Shown piece after piece: positions 30,831-42,091 of a stretch of DNA of 64,000 nt (positions within the stretch are counted from its first letter, which is position 1; each line of letters begins with the position of its first letter). Under the pieces are notes generated by a model. It saw nothing but the letters and a program-made list of their open reading frames with translations. It was not told the DNA's origin and made no database searches. This DNA comes from Ichthyophis bannanicus (lineage: Eukaryota > Chordata > Amphibia > Gymnophiona > Ichthyophiidae), in assembly GCA_033557465.1 (NCBI GenBank), contig CM066034.1, forward strand, positions 417,734,159 to 417,798,158. Direction: 5' to 3'. The position numbers and the translations under genes are program-made.

Positions 30831-32200
30831 TTGCACCAATGCCAAAGCTTTGCAGTTCTTCAGCAGGCACACAGAGTGTATGTCCTAAGGAATCAATGCT
30901 CTCGCGCATCCATGGCCCTCGGAGGCCCTGTTATACATTTTTCCTCCTAGGATTCTCATAGGCAGATTGATACGGCACATAGAGGCTCTTAGGAGACAGG
31001 TGATACTCATTGTGCCGGACTGGCCGAGGAGACTGTGGTATGTGAACCTTCGTCGGTTACTCATCGACGAACCCTGGAGGCTCCCAGACAGCTGCAACCT
31101 ATTGTTTCAGGGACTGATCTTGATGCCGCAGGTGGATCGGTTCTCGCTTATGGCCTGGCTCTTGAGTGGGCACAGCTGAGGTGTAAGGGCTACTTGCCTT
31201 CTGTAATTGAGACAATGCTAAGAGCTCGCAAGAGGTCCACTTCCTTGGCCTATGTGTGGGTATGGCATATTTTCTAAGGCTGGTGCAGTCCGCGAGGTAT
31301 TTTGCCGGACATTTTATAGTTTCTCCAGGATGGTGTGGAGAACAAACTGACACTTGGGTCTCTGAAAGTTCAGGTTGCGGTGCTTGCTTGCTATCGGGGC
31401 AGAGTCCAAAAATCCTCTCTAGCATCACAACCAAACTTGGTCCATTTTCTGCAGGCGGTGAAAAAGCTGTGACTACCGTGGGACCTAAATCTGGTGTTGT
31501 TGGTGCTGAACCAGCCCCCGTTTGAGCCCTTGTGGGGGATCTTATTGAAGTGTCTGACTCTGAAAATGGTGTTCCTAGTAGCCATGTGTTCGGCAAGGAG
31601 ATTAGCAGTGTTTAGATGTTGTTTTGTAGAGAGCCGGTCCTGTTGATTTTTAAGGAGAACGTTGTGCTGAGGCCAGTGCCTTCCATTTTGCTCAAGGTAG
31701 TATCTGCCTTTCACATGAATCAGCTAGTATCCTTGCCAGCTTTTTGGAACTTGGGGGACTCGACAGACGAGCAGCAGTTGCATAAGCTGGACATCCATAG
31801 CGTCCTTCAGCAGTCTATGGCCCCTATTTGGCGCTCCAATTGCCTCTTAGTACTGTTTGGGGGGCCAAGGAGGGGAGAAGCAGCCTCCAAGGCCTCTGTA
31901 TCTTGTTGGATGTGGCAGACCATTGTCCTTTCATATGTTGGCAAGGGAAAGCTGGTGCGGGGGATTCTGAAGGCCCACTCTACTAGTGCACAGGCAGCGT
32001 CCTGGATGGAGCATGGTTTGGTGCCGTCAGCAGAGATATGTAGGGTGGTAACTTGGTCTACGCTCCATACTTTCATACAGCATTACCGGCTGGTCATTCA
32101 GGTGGCAGCTGATGTGCAGTTTGGAGCTTTGGTGCTTCAGGCTGGACTTGTGGGTAGATACTGCCCTCCCTCGGGTAGATACTGCTTTGTTACATCTCAA
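30831..32200 (+). pseudogene. DIRS-like tyrosine recombinase
   Basis: The linker VPDWPRRLWYVNLRRLLIDE followed by PWRLPDSCNLL (about 31013-31110) is typical of the region before DIRS recombinases. The catalytic core is visible in frames around 31616-32100: FGGPRRGEAASKASV and then KAHSTSAQAASW, where the usual H-x-x-R box reads HSTS (about 31975-31990), so the arginine is lost. TWSTLHTFIQHYRL follows, including the expected Tyr region. Many stops and frameshifts occur. The enzyme would join circular DIRS DNA to the genome; this copy cannot. Confidence 0.75.
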
Positions 32201-32800
32201 TCGTGTCCTTTTCCCGGTCTGGACTGGAGGGACGATATGGAAGGTGAAATTAGCCCTTACCTGCTAATTATCTTTCCTTGAGTCCCTCCAGTCCAGTCCG
32301 GTTCCCACCCAGATCTGGAGCATGAGTCCAGCTAGATTCTTGAAGGTGAGTGGTTGTTGATGTCCGCTTATGGGGCACAAATGGGATGGCTCTGGCTCAG
32401 GGACAGTTCCGTTCTTGGCTGGTTCCTGCTAATCAGTTGTACATATTGGCAAGAATGGGTGGAGTGTTCCCGATCATAGAAACCTTTCCACTGTAGTTAC
32501 CTCAGATAGACCTGTTCTTTGGGGTCTAGAGGTAGTTCTGGTCGACTCTTTCTTTCTCTCTGTTTTTTTCCAGTATCTTTTACTTCTCAGAAGAACCTTG
32601 GTTTCTAGTCTGCTTTGTCAATAGGATACTGGATTCCACAGCTGAAGAGAGAGTTCTTATGCTGTGATATCAGATTCCTGTCATACTCAGTCCTCAGCTG
32701 CTGAAAGGGGAAGACTCAATCATGTCCTTTTCCTGGACTGGACTGGAGGGACTCAAGGAAAAACAATTAGCAGGTAAGGGCTAATTTCACCTTTGTTCAA
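32197..32800. repeat. DIRS-type direct and inverted end repeats
   Basis: CTCAATCGTGTCCTTTTCC…GGACTGGAGGGAC at 32197-32235 is repeated directly at 32713-32752. In addition AAGGTGAAATTAGCCCTTAC…TCCTTGAGTCCCTCCAG at 32239-32298 is the reverse complement of 32737-32797. Such paired direct and inverted copies at the 3' side fit the terminal repeat and internal complementary region of DIRS elements. The 430 bp between them have no open frame. Confidence 0.75.
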
Positions 32801-32875
32801 ACATAAATGGTTTAGCATTTTCTTGAAAAAATATGTTTTCAAACAACAGTCTCTACTTTTTAGACAATTTTCTCT

Positions 32876-33318
32876 CTAGAAAGCCCTTTTACTAATGTCT
32901 TACACTTACCACATGATAAGTGGCAAAACTAACATGTGATAAGTGCAACTATTATATGCTACCTGTTTGTGGTGTGCCCAGCAAGTAGCACACAATCGAA
33001 CACCAGAAGGCATGGTGCGATTAATGTGAGTGTATCTGTCAACATCCATAGAGGTATTGTTATGTGCACTCACGCTAATTGCCACATGGCTGCTTAGTGC
33101 ACAACAATTACACTTGCACTAGTGCCAATGTGCTCTCTGCACCCACATTCCACGCCTTCCTCACTCACTTTTCACTCTAGCATGCAATGGCCAATTACCA
33201 TGCGTTATAGCAGGCAGTAGCTGGCATGCATGCATGTTAGTGTTCTTGGCTGCCAATTACCACATGCTAAAACATGCTTTAACCAGTTTGTGGCCTTTAG
33301 AAAAAGGGCCCTAGATGA
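32876..33318. mobile_element. Putative non-autonomous DNA transposon
   Basis: The left end AAGCCCTTTTACTAATG and the right end TTTAGAAAAAGGGCC form imperfect inverted repeats of about 15 bp, each next to CTAGA. The interior has no coding region but many CACATG and GCATG words. The superfamily is not decided; a hAT- or Mariner-like MITE with GGGCCCTTTTACTAA ends is possible. Confidence 0.5.
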
Positions 33319-33531
33319 ATTAAAAAGACAGTTGTTTAAAACCGTGTCAAAACACTAATCCAGGAATTGATTGCAACAGATTGTTTTCTTCATTTAAACA
33401 AACAATATCAGATAAGTGTTGCTTTGTGTTTTCTATGACAAATTCCAGAAGATTAGCCTTAAATTCTCCACAGGTTCACCTCCACCTTCCCCTCTCCCTC
33501 TTCAATCCAAAATCTTTCCCTCACCTTCTAG
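33319..33531. other. Short unassigned spacer before the CR1 promoter units
   Basis: AT-rich, no gene. A pyrimidine-rich stretch (33470-33530) precedes the first CR1 5' unit. Confidence 0.4.
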
Positions 33532-34660
33532 TCTTGAAAGACTAGAAAAGGGAACTGTTACTTCTGTGGAGAGATCTGCAATTGTGAGTATATACTTCTA
33601 GGAACTTTCTGAAAGGAATTATTTTTATTAAAGCTAATTAATCTGTGAACCCACTATTTTTTGTTAAATCAGTTAGTAGCAGCAGTTTAAGTTTACATTT
33701 AAAACACAGAAGAGAGCTTCCTGGTTAAATTTCATACCCAGCAGAGAGCTTGTAGTTTAAATTTAATAGTCACTCAGGGCCTAGCATCAGCAAAGTACTT
33801 TTAGTTTAAATGTAAAACACAGAAGAGAGCTTTCTGGTTAAATTTAGAACCCAGCACAGAGCTTGTAGTTTAAATTTCATAATAAGTTAGAGCCTAGCAA
33901 CAGCAAAGAGCTATAATTTAAATCCAATAAAGATTAGCACAAAAGGCAAAACAGGGTCAGTACTCTTTGAGCAGCAAATAGTCTTCTAGAGACCTTTACA
34001 AAGAGGCCTTCTACCTAGGAGGCAACAGACCTGTGAAACTTTTTCAATAGGTGTAAACACCAGGTGGCAGATCAAAAGGCCATTTTGAAAGACTCCTTCT
34101 ATTCAAGCAAGGATTGTTAATCATCCAGGAAGTTGGTCACAGCTTACCTCAGCAGCACAGGCATAAATAGCTCAACCAGAGCTCTGTGATCCTCAGTCTT
34201 GAAAGACTAGAAAAGGGGACTGTTACTTCTGGAGAGAGATCTGCAATTGTGAGTATATACTTCTGGGAACTTTCTGAAAGGAATTCTTTTTATTAAAGCT
34301 AATTAATCTGTGAACCCACTATTTTTTGTTAAATCAGTCAGGGCCTAGTAGCAACAATTTAAGTTTACATTTAAACATAGAAGAGAGCTTTCTGGTTAAA
34401 TTTCATACCCAGCAGAGAGCTTGTAGTTTAAATTTAATAGTCATTCAGGTACTAGCATCAGCAAAGTACTTTTAGTTTAAATTTAAAACACAGAAGAGAG
34501 CTTTCTGGTTAAATTTAGAACCCAGCAGAGAGCTTGTAGTTTAAATGTCATAATAAGTTAGAGCCTAGCAGCAGCAAAGAGCTATAATTTAAATCAAATA
34601 AGAATATAGCTTACCTCAGCCGCACAGAACAGGGTACTGTGTAGCAGCCCTCTTTTAATA
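33532..34660 (+). promoter_or_regulatory. CR1 family 1 5' UTR with duplicated promoter-like unit
   Basis: A unit starting TCTTGAAAGACTAGAAAAGG occurs at 33532 and again at 34192, 660 bp apart and nearly identical for about 400 bp. Within each unit shorter repeats of AGAGAGCTTGTAGTTTAAAT and AGTACTTTTAGTTTAAAT recur about every 65-130 bp. The second unit leads directly into ORF1. The reverse complement of this 5' region heads the minus-strand CR1 at 55550-56090, so it belongs to the element. Tandem 5' monomers of this kind drive transcription in some L1s; the promoter role here is inferred. Confidence 0.75.
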
Positions 34661-34666
34661 AGTGTC

Positions 34667-35527
34667 ATGTATGATTTTCTCCCAGTTGGTGAGAGGTCTT
34701 ACATGTGCACTAGGTACAAGGAGCTCTTTGCTCTCAGGGAACAAGTCCATTCTCTAGAAGCTAGAGTAGCAGACTTAGAAAACATAAGACAGACAGAGAG
34801 GTACATAGATGAGACTTACAGGGATATAGTCCTGAAGTCCCACCTCCAGTCTGGCAGCATCCCTGTTGCCATGGAGGAGAGAGATCATGTGACAGGACAG
34901 CATCACCCTGGTGTGGCAGGAAGTGATCCTGTAACAAGGACCTGTCCTCCAGGTGATGTAAAACCCTCTCGCACCGAGGAAGTTTCTCCAGGGCCATGTG
35001 CCCATGAGGGAAGGGTTAGGACAGCCGTTATAGTTGGTGATTTGATCATTAGGCATGTAGATAGCTGGGTGGCTGGTGGACGTGAGGATCGCCTGGTAAC
35101 ATGCCTGCCTGGTGCGAAGGTAGAGGACCTCACGCGCCACCTAGATAAGGTCTTAGATAGTGCTGGGGAGGAGTCTGCTGTCTTGGTACATGTCGGTACC
35201 AATGACATAGGAAAATGTGGTAGGGAGGTTCTGGAGGCTAACTTTAGGCTTTTAGGTAGGAAGTTGAAATCCAGAACTTCCAGGGTAGCATTCTCCGAAA
35301 TGCTTCCCGTTCCACGTGCAGGACCCAAAAGGCAGGCAGAGCTCCGGAGTCTCAATGCGTGGATGAGACAATGGTGCAGAGATGAGGGTTTTGGATTTGT
35401 TAGGAAATGGGGAACATTCTGGGGAAAGGAGGGGCTCTTCCGAAGGGATGGGCTTCACCTTAACCGGGATGGAATCAGGCTGCTGGCATTAACCTTTAAA
35501 AAGGAGATAGAGCAGCTTTTAAACTAG
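34667..35527 (+). CDS. CR1 ORF1 with esterase-like domain, catalytic Ser lost
   Basis: This 286-residue open frame is the CR1 ORF1. A coiled coil occupies about residues 20-50 (LREQVHSLEARVADLEN). An SGNH/GDSL-type esterase domain covers about 118-285: block I VIVGDLIIRHVD, where the nucleophile expected in GDS is Leu126; block III HVGTND (175-180); block V DGLHLNRDG (261-269) with the Asp-His pair. TTG in place of TCG would be a single C-to-T change at a CpG. The domain is thought to help membrane or lipid interaction or RNP function in CR1 and L2 lineages. It lies 35 bp upstream of ORF2, and the frame is otherwise open. Confidence 0.85.
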   Translation: MYDFLPVGERSYMCTRYKELFALREQVHSLEARVADLENIRQTERYIDETYRDIVLKSHLQSGSIPVAMEERDHVTGQHHPGVAGSDPVTRTCPPGDVKPSRTEEVSPGPCAHEGRVRTAVIVGDLIIRHVDSWVAGGREDRLVTCLPGAKVEDLTRHLDKVLDSAGEESAVLVHVGTNDIGKCGREVLEANFRLLGRKLKSRTSRVAFSEMLPVPRAGPKRQAELRSLNAWMRQWCRDEGFGFVRKWGTFWGKEGLFRRDGLHLNRDGIRLLALTFKKEIEQLLN

Positions 35528-35562
35528 ATAATAGGGGAAAGCCGACAGTCGCCCAAGAGCGG

Positions 35563-37368
35563 ATGGTTCGGAAGAATGTATCCTTGAAGGATACTACCAA
35601 AAGCAGAGAGGTTCCAAAAAAGAGTAAAGTAGCCCACATGCCCTCGAGTATGGAGCAGATAGAGTTTAAAGATCCCAAATTACCCATGTCTACCAATAGC
35701 CAAATTAATATGAATAAAATACAGTCTCTAAAATGCTTGTATGCAAATGCTAGAAGTCTAAAAAATAAGACGGGAGAGTTAGAATATATAGCACTAAATG
35801 AGAGGTAAAATATGATTGGAATATCAGAGACATGGTGGAAGGAGGACAGCCAGTGGGACACTGTGATACCTGGGTACAAACTACATCATAATGAAAGAGC
35901 TGATCAAATTGGTGGAGGGTTTGCGCTCTGTGTTAGAGAGGGCATTGAGTCAGAAAGGATTAAAGTTTTGCAGGAAACAAAATTTGCTGTAGAATCTCTA
36001 TGGATTGAAATTCCATGTAAAAAGGGGGGTTTACTATCGACCACCGGGCCAGAATGAACAAATGGATGATGAAATGCACAAAGAAATCAAGGAAGCTAAC
36101 AAAAGTTACAGCGCAGTAATAATAATGGGTGATTTCAATTACCCCGGTATCGACTGGGTCAGTGTCATGGCAGGACATGCTAGGGAGATAAAGTTCCTAC
36201 ATGAACTAAATGACTGCTTCTTGAAACAGATGGTTCATGAACCGACCAGAGGGGAAGCCATATTAGACCTAGTTCTTAGTGGAACACCAGATCTAGTGCA
36301 AGAGATAAGGGTATTGGGGCCACTTGGCAATAGTGATCATAGCATGATCGCCTTTGAATTAATTAGTGGAGGAGGGATAGTACGGAAATCCACAGTACTA
36401 CCTTTTAACTTTCGAAAGGGAGACTATGATAAAATGAGGAAAATAGTTAAGAAAAAACTAAAAGGAGCAGTTACATCAAGCTTGGGTGTTGTTGAAAAAT
36501 ACTATCTTGACAGCCCAGACCAGCTGTATTCCACGCTTTAAGAAAAGTGGAAAGAAATCCAAAAAACTGCCAGCATGGTTTAAAGGTGAGGTCAGAGAGG
36601 CTGTTGTTGCCAAAAAAGCATCTTTCAGGAAATGGAAAAAAGAGCCAAACGGCGAAACCTGGAAACAGCACGAGCACTGGCAAGTCAAATGTAAGGCATT
36701 GATAAAGCAGGCAAAGGGTGAATCTGAGAAGAAGCTTGCAGTGGAAGCAAAAACACGAAATAAAGATTTTGTCAAGTACATTCGTAGCAAAAAAACTGTG
36801 AGAGAGTCAGTTGATCCATTAGATGATAGAGGAGTTAAAGGGGCACTAAGAGGCGACAAGGCGATAGCGGAGAGACTGAATGAATTCTTTGCTTCGGTCT
36901 TTACTGAGGAAGATGTAGGGATGTTACCCATGACTGAAGTGGTATTTAAAGAATTGAAGGAAATATCGATACATCGGGAAGATGTATTACAACTATTAGA
37001 TAAACTGAAGAGTAGCAAATCACCTGGCCGGATGGTATACATCGAAGGGTGTTGAAAGAACTGAAATATGAGATTGCACACCTGCTATTAGTAATCTGTG
37101 AACTACCATTAAAATCATCTCTAATACCTGAAGATTGAAGGATCGCCAATGTAACACCAATTTTTAAAAAGGGTTCGAGGGGTGATCCGTGAAACTACAG
37201 ACCGGTGAGCCTCACGTCCCGGGAAAAATGGTAGAAACCATCATAAAGAATAAAATTACTCAGCATGTAGATAGTCATGGCCTAATGGGAGACAGCCATC
37301 ATGGCTTTAGACAAGGAAGATCTTGTCTTACTAATCTGTTATGTTTTTTTGAAAGTGTGAATAAACAG
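35563..37368 (+). pseudogene. CR1 ORF2, endonuclease to start of RT (element B)
   Basis: This is the 5' two thirds of ORF2 of the element that starts with ORF1 at 34667. Endonuclease features are LKCLYANARSLKNK, MIGISETWW, IMGDFNYPGIDW and NSDHSMI. Compared with the other copies there is a stop at about 35806, small deletions near 36030 and 36470, a missing base near 37025 and a Trp-to-stop change near 37137. RT begins with [21 protein letters not shown] and stops at 37368, where another CR1 starts. The missing remainder continues at 39865. Confidence 0.85.
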
Positions 37369-39864
37369 GACAAGCTAAAGAGATAAAGTTTCTAGATGGA
37401 ATAACTGACTGCTTCTTGGAGCAGCTGGTTCATGAACCGACCAGAGGGGAAGCCATACTGGACCTAGTCCTTAGTGGAACGCCAGATCTGGTGCAAGAAA
37501 TAAGGGTGTTGGGACCACTTGGCAATAGTGATCATAGAATGATCATGTTTGATTTAATTAGTGGAGGACAGATAGTAAAGGAATCCACAGTACTACCTTT
37601 TAACTTTCAAAAGGGAGACTATGATAGAATGAGGAATATAGTTAGGAAAAAACTAAAAGGAGCGGTTCCAAAGGTTAAAGACTTACAGCAAGCTTGGGTG
37701 TTATTTAAAAATACTATCCTCGAAGCCCAGACAAGCTGTATTCCACGCATTAAGAAAAGTGGAAGAAAGTCCAAAAAACTGCCAGCATGGTTTAAAGGTG
37801 ACGTCAGAGAGGCTGTTGCTGCCAAAAAAGCAACCTTCAGGAAATGGAAAAAAGAGCCAAATGATGAAAACTGGAAACAGCACAAGCACTGGCAAGTTAA
37901 ATGCAAAGCATTGATAAGACAGGCAAAGCGGGAATTTGAGAAGAAACTTGCTACAGAAGCAAAAACACGAAAAAAAGACTTTTTCAAGTACATTCGTAGC
38001 AAAAGGCCTGTGAGAGAGTCAATTGGACCATTAGATGATAGAGGGGTAAAAGGGGCAGTAAGAGGAGACAAGGCTATAGCAGAGAGACTGAATGAATTCT
38101 TTGCTTCGGTCTTTACTGAGGAAGATGTAGGGATGTTACCCAAGACCAAAGTGGTATTTAAAGGTGATACTGCAGAGGAATTGAGAGAAATATCGCTACA
38201 CCGGGAAGATATATTACAACTATTTGATAAACTGAATAGTAGCAAATCACCTGGACCAGATAGTATACATCCCAGAGTGTTGAAAGAACTGAAATATGAG
38301 ATTGCAGACCTGCTATTGGAAATCTGTGAACTTTCATTAAAATCATCTGTAAAACCTGAAGATTGGAGGGTCGCCAACGTAACACCAATTTTTAAAAAGG
38401 GTTCCAGGGGTGACCCAGGAAATTACAGACCGGTGAGCCTGATATCAGTACCAGGGAAAATGGTAGAAACCATCATAAAGAACAAAATTACACAGCATGT
38501 AGATAGTCATGGCCTAATGGGAGACAGCCAACATGGCTTTAGACAAGGAAGATCTTGTCTTACTAATCTGATATGTTTTTTTGAAGGTGTGCATAAACAG
38601 GTAGACAAAGGTGAGTCGGTTGATATAGTATATCTGGACTTCCAGAAAGCTTTTGACAAGGTCCCCCATCAGAGACTTTTGGCGAAACTAAAAAGTCATG
38701 GGATAGGAGGCAGTGTACTATTGTGGATCGGGAACTGGTTAAAAGATAGAAAGCAGAGGGTAGGGCTAAATGGCCAATATTCCCAATGGAAAAAGGTGAA
38801 TAGTGGAGTACCCCAGGGATCTGTACTGGGTCCGCTACTTTTTGACATATTCATAAATGACCTGGAAAAGGGAATAACTAGTGAGGTTGTCAAATTTGCA
38901 GATGACACAAAACTGTTTAAAGTTGTTAAAACCCAAGAAGATTGTGGAAAACTGCCGGAGGATCTGGATAAATTGGAAGACTGGGCATCCAAATGGCAGA
39001 TGAAATTTAATGTGGACAAATGCAAAGTTATGCACCTAGGAAAGAACAACCCACACTATAGTTACACGATGCAAGGCTCCACACTAGAAACCACCACCCA
39101 GGAAAAAGATTTAGGAGTCCTCGTGGATAACATGTTAAAACCCTCCGCCCAGTGTGCTGCAGCGGCCAAGGAAGCAAATAGAATGCTAGGTATCATAAGG
39201 AAAGGGATGGAGAATAAAACAAAGGATATTATAATGCCTCTGTATCGCTCCATGGTACGACCGCACCTTGAATATTGTGTGCAATTCTGGTCACCGTATC
39301 TTAAAAAGGACATAGTTATTAGAAAAAGTACAGAGAAGAGCCACCAAATTGGTGAAGGGGATGGAAGGCTACTCCTATGAAGGGAGGCTAAAAAGGTTAG
39401 GGCTCTTTAACCTGGAAAAGAGACGGCTGAGGGGAGATATGATAGAGGTCTATAAATTAATGAATGGAGTGGAACGGATAAACGTGGATCAATTGTTTAC
39501 GCTATCAGAATATAGAAAGACTAGGGGACATGTAATGAAGCTACAGGGTAAACTATTTAAGACAAATAAGAGAAAATATTTTTTCACTCAACGTGTAATC
39601 AAACTCTGGAATCTGTTACCGGAGGATGTAGTAAGGGCTGTTAGTATAGCTGGGTTTAAAAAAGGTTTGGACAAGTTCCTGGAGGAAAGGTCCATAAGCC
39701 ACTATTAAAAAGGGACCCAGGATATCAATGCTTGACCCAGTACAAGCATTGTGGAACCTATGTCTTTTGGGGATATTGCTAGGTACGTATGACCTAGATT
39801 GGCCACTGTTGGACCTCGGTCTGACCCAGTATGGCATGTCTCATGTTCTTATGTTCTTATGTAG
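37369..39864 (+). mobile_element. Nested CR1 (element C) inserted into CR1 B
   Basis: This is a 5'-truncated CR1 that begins inside the endonuclease region and runs to the 3' tail TTCTTATGTTCTTATG at about 39845-39861. Its left border splits the RT frame of the outer element after …VNKQ and its right border is followed by VDNGESVEIV, the exact continuation. Inner and outer elements belong to the same family and face the same way. The target duplication is at most 2-3 bp (AG), as is usual for CR1. Confidence 0.93.
37416..39708 (+). CDS. CR1 ORF2 of element C (one late frameshift)
   Basis: An open frame of 654 codons (to 39380) covers the end of the endonuclease ([22 protein letters not shown]), the linker, and a complete [70 protein letters not shown] and catalytic FADD at residues 494-497. 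A one-base change near 39320 shifts the frame, and the C-terminal part resumes at 39349-39708, ending ERSISHY. The N-terminal endonuclease is missing because the insertion is 5'-truncated, so it cannot act alone. A 3' UTR of about 150 bp follows. Confidence 0.9.
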
Positions 39865-41137
39865 GTGGACAATGGTGAGTCAGTTGAGATAGTGTATCTG
39901 GACTTTCAGAAAGCCTTTGACAAAGCCTTTGCCAAAAGTCAGAGACTTTTGGCAAAACTAAAGAGTCATGGGATAGGAGGCAGTGTACTACTGTGGATCA
40001 AGAACTGGTTAAAAGATAGAAAGCAGAGGGTTGGGCTAAATGGCCAATTTTCCCAATGGAGAAAGGTGAATAGTGGTGTACCCCAGGGATCTGTGCTGGG
40101 TCCGCTGCTTTTTGACATATTCATAAATGACCTGGAAAGTGGAATAACGAGTGAGGTTATCAAATTTGCAGATGACACAAAACTATTTAAAGTTGTTAAA
40201 ACCCAAGAGGATTGTGGAAAATTGCAAGAGGATCTTGATAAATTAGAAGACTGGGCATCAAAATGGCAGATGAAATTTAATGTGAACAAGTGCAAATTTA
40301 TGCACCTAGGGAAGAACAACCCAAACTATGGTTACACAATGCAAGGTTCCATATTAGGAACCACCACCCAGGAAAAAGATTTAGGCGTCATTGTGGATAA
40401 CATGTTAAAGCCCTCGGCCCAGTGTTCAGCGGCAGCCAAGAGAGCAAATAGAATGCTAGGTATCATAAGGAAAGGAATGGAAAATAAAACAAAATATATT
40501 ATAATGCCTCTATATCGTTCCATGGTGAGACCGCACCTTGAATATTGTGTGCAATTCTGGTCACCGTATCTTAAAAAGGATATAGAGTTATTAGAAAAAG
40601 TTTAGAGAAGAGCCACCAAAATGGTAAAGGGGATGGAAGGATATTCCTATGAAGAAAGGCTAAAAAGGTTAGGGCTCTTTAAGCTGGAAAAGAGACGGCT
40701 GAGGGGAGATATGTTAGAAGTCTATAAATTAATGAACCGAGTGGAACGGGTAAACGTAGATCGATTGTTTACGTTATCAGAATATAGAAAGACTAGGGGA
40801 CATGCAATGAAACTACAGGGTAAACTATTTAAGACTAATAAAAGAAAATATTTTTTCACTCAACATGTAATCAAGCTCTGGAATTTGTTACTGGAGGATG
40901 TAGTGTAGCTGGGTTTAAAAAAGGTTTGGACAAGCTCCTGGAGGAAAGGTCCATAAACCATTATTAAGAAGGGACCCAGGATATCAATGCTTGACCCAGT
41001 ACAAGCATTGCGGAACCTGTGTCTTTTGGGGAAACTGCTAGGTACGTATGACCTAGATTGGCCACTGTTGGAAACAGGATACTGGGCTTGATGGACCTTG
41101 GTCTGACTCAGTATGGCATATCTTATGTTCTTATGTT
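39865..41137 (+). pseudogene. CR1 ORF2 RT end and 3' UTR (rest of element B)
   Basis: This continues the RT of the outer element from [20 protein letters not shown], with a small duplicated change (KAFAKSQ in place of KVPHQ). The 246-codon frame includes [10 protein letters not shown] and FADDTK and ends at a Gln-to-stop change near 40604. The C-terminal region follows at 40621-40908, where a 13-bp loss breaks it. The 3' UTR ends with CATATCTTATGTTCTTATG at about 41137. Together with 34667-37368 it makes one element of roughly 4 kb without the insert. Confidence 0.9.
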
Positions 41138-41838
41138 CTGATACCCTTTCTTCCTTTTCTGAAATCACCAAGGAGGAAATTGCAAATCTTCTCTCCTCCT
41201 CTAAATTGACGACTTGCTCCTCTGTTTTCATCCCCACATGTCTACTAAGCTCTTTCTCTTCCACTGTTAACCCCTCCTTCTATTATATCCTTAACCTATC
41301 ACTTTCCACTGCAACTGTTCCTATAGAATTCAAACATTCTTTGGTCACACCTCTTCTCAAAAAGCCATCACTAGACCCTACCTGTCCTTCCAGCTATCGG
41401 CCTATCTCTCTCATCCCCTTTGCTTCACAGCTACATAAATGAGCAGTTCACCACCACGGTCTTGACTTTCTTTCCTCTCAAGCCCTTCTGGATCCACTGC
41501 AGACTCAGGAACTCTGCTCCTCTGGCAGATCGCTTTTATTTGTGCCTTTCTCTGACATTGACAGTTCCAGAGTTTGTTCATTCCATTTTGCTGCTCTATA
41601 TGCCTGGAACAAACTACTTGAGTCTGTGTGTTGGGCTCCTTCTCTAGCTCTATTGAAATCCATGCTAAAAACCCACCTCTTTGAAGCTACTTTTGGATCT
41701 TGATGCTCCTCATTCTCTTGTCCACTACTTATATGTATCTTACCAAACTCTAGTCCCCAGTTTTGCTTGTGTTTTGTCTTGATTAGATTGTAAGCTCTGA
41801 AGAGCAGGGACTGTGTCTTACATCTATATGTAAAGGAT
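41138..41838 (+). mobile_element. L2 LINE fragments
   Basis: The first part (41138-41430) encodes an L2-type RT N-terminal segment (SSSKLTTCSSVFIPTCLL, TPLLKKPSLDPTCPSSYR). After an internal deletion the second part (41430-41838) holds the L2 C-terminus (FAALYAWNKLLESV-like, LALLKSMLKTHLFEATF) and the 3' UTR signature GATTGTAAGCTCTGAAGAGC followed by AGGGACTGTGTCTTACATC. Frames are broken. Confidence 0.8.
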
Positions 41839-42091
41839 GTAGTAAAGGTTGTTAGTGTAGCTGGGTTTAAAAAAGGTTTGGACAAGTTGCAGGAGGAAAG
41901 GTCCATAAACCATTATTAAGAAGGAACTCAGGATATCAATGTTTGACCTAGTACAAGCATTGTGGAACCTGTGTCTTTTGGGGAAACTGCTAGGTACATA
42001 TGACCTGGATTGGCCACTGTTGGAAATAGGATACTGGGCTTGATGGACCTTGGTCTGACCCAGTATAGCATATCTTGTGTTATGCTCTTAT
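41839..42091 (+). mobile_element. CR1 family 1 3' fragment
   Basis: This reads from the last ORF2 codons ([10 protein letters not shown], then ERSINHY-like) through the 3' UTR to CATATCTTGTGTTATGCTCTTATG. It is strongly 5'-truncated and abuts both the L2 tail and the ERV gag. Confidence 0.88.

Noticed and set aside
36471..38377. Minus-strand open frames of 70-252 codons over the CR1 elements
   Set aside because: They mirror the plus-strand ORF2 in several copies and contain no independent motif.
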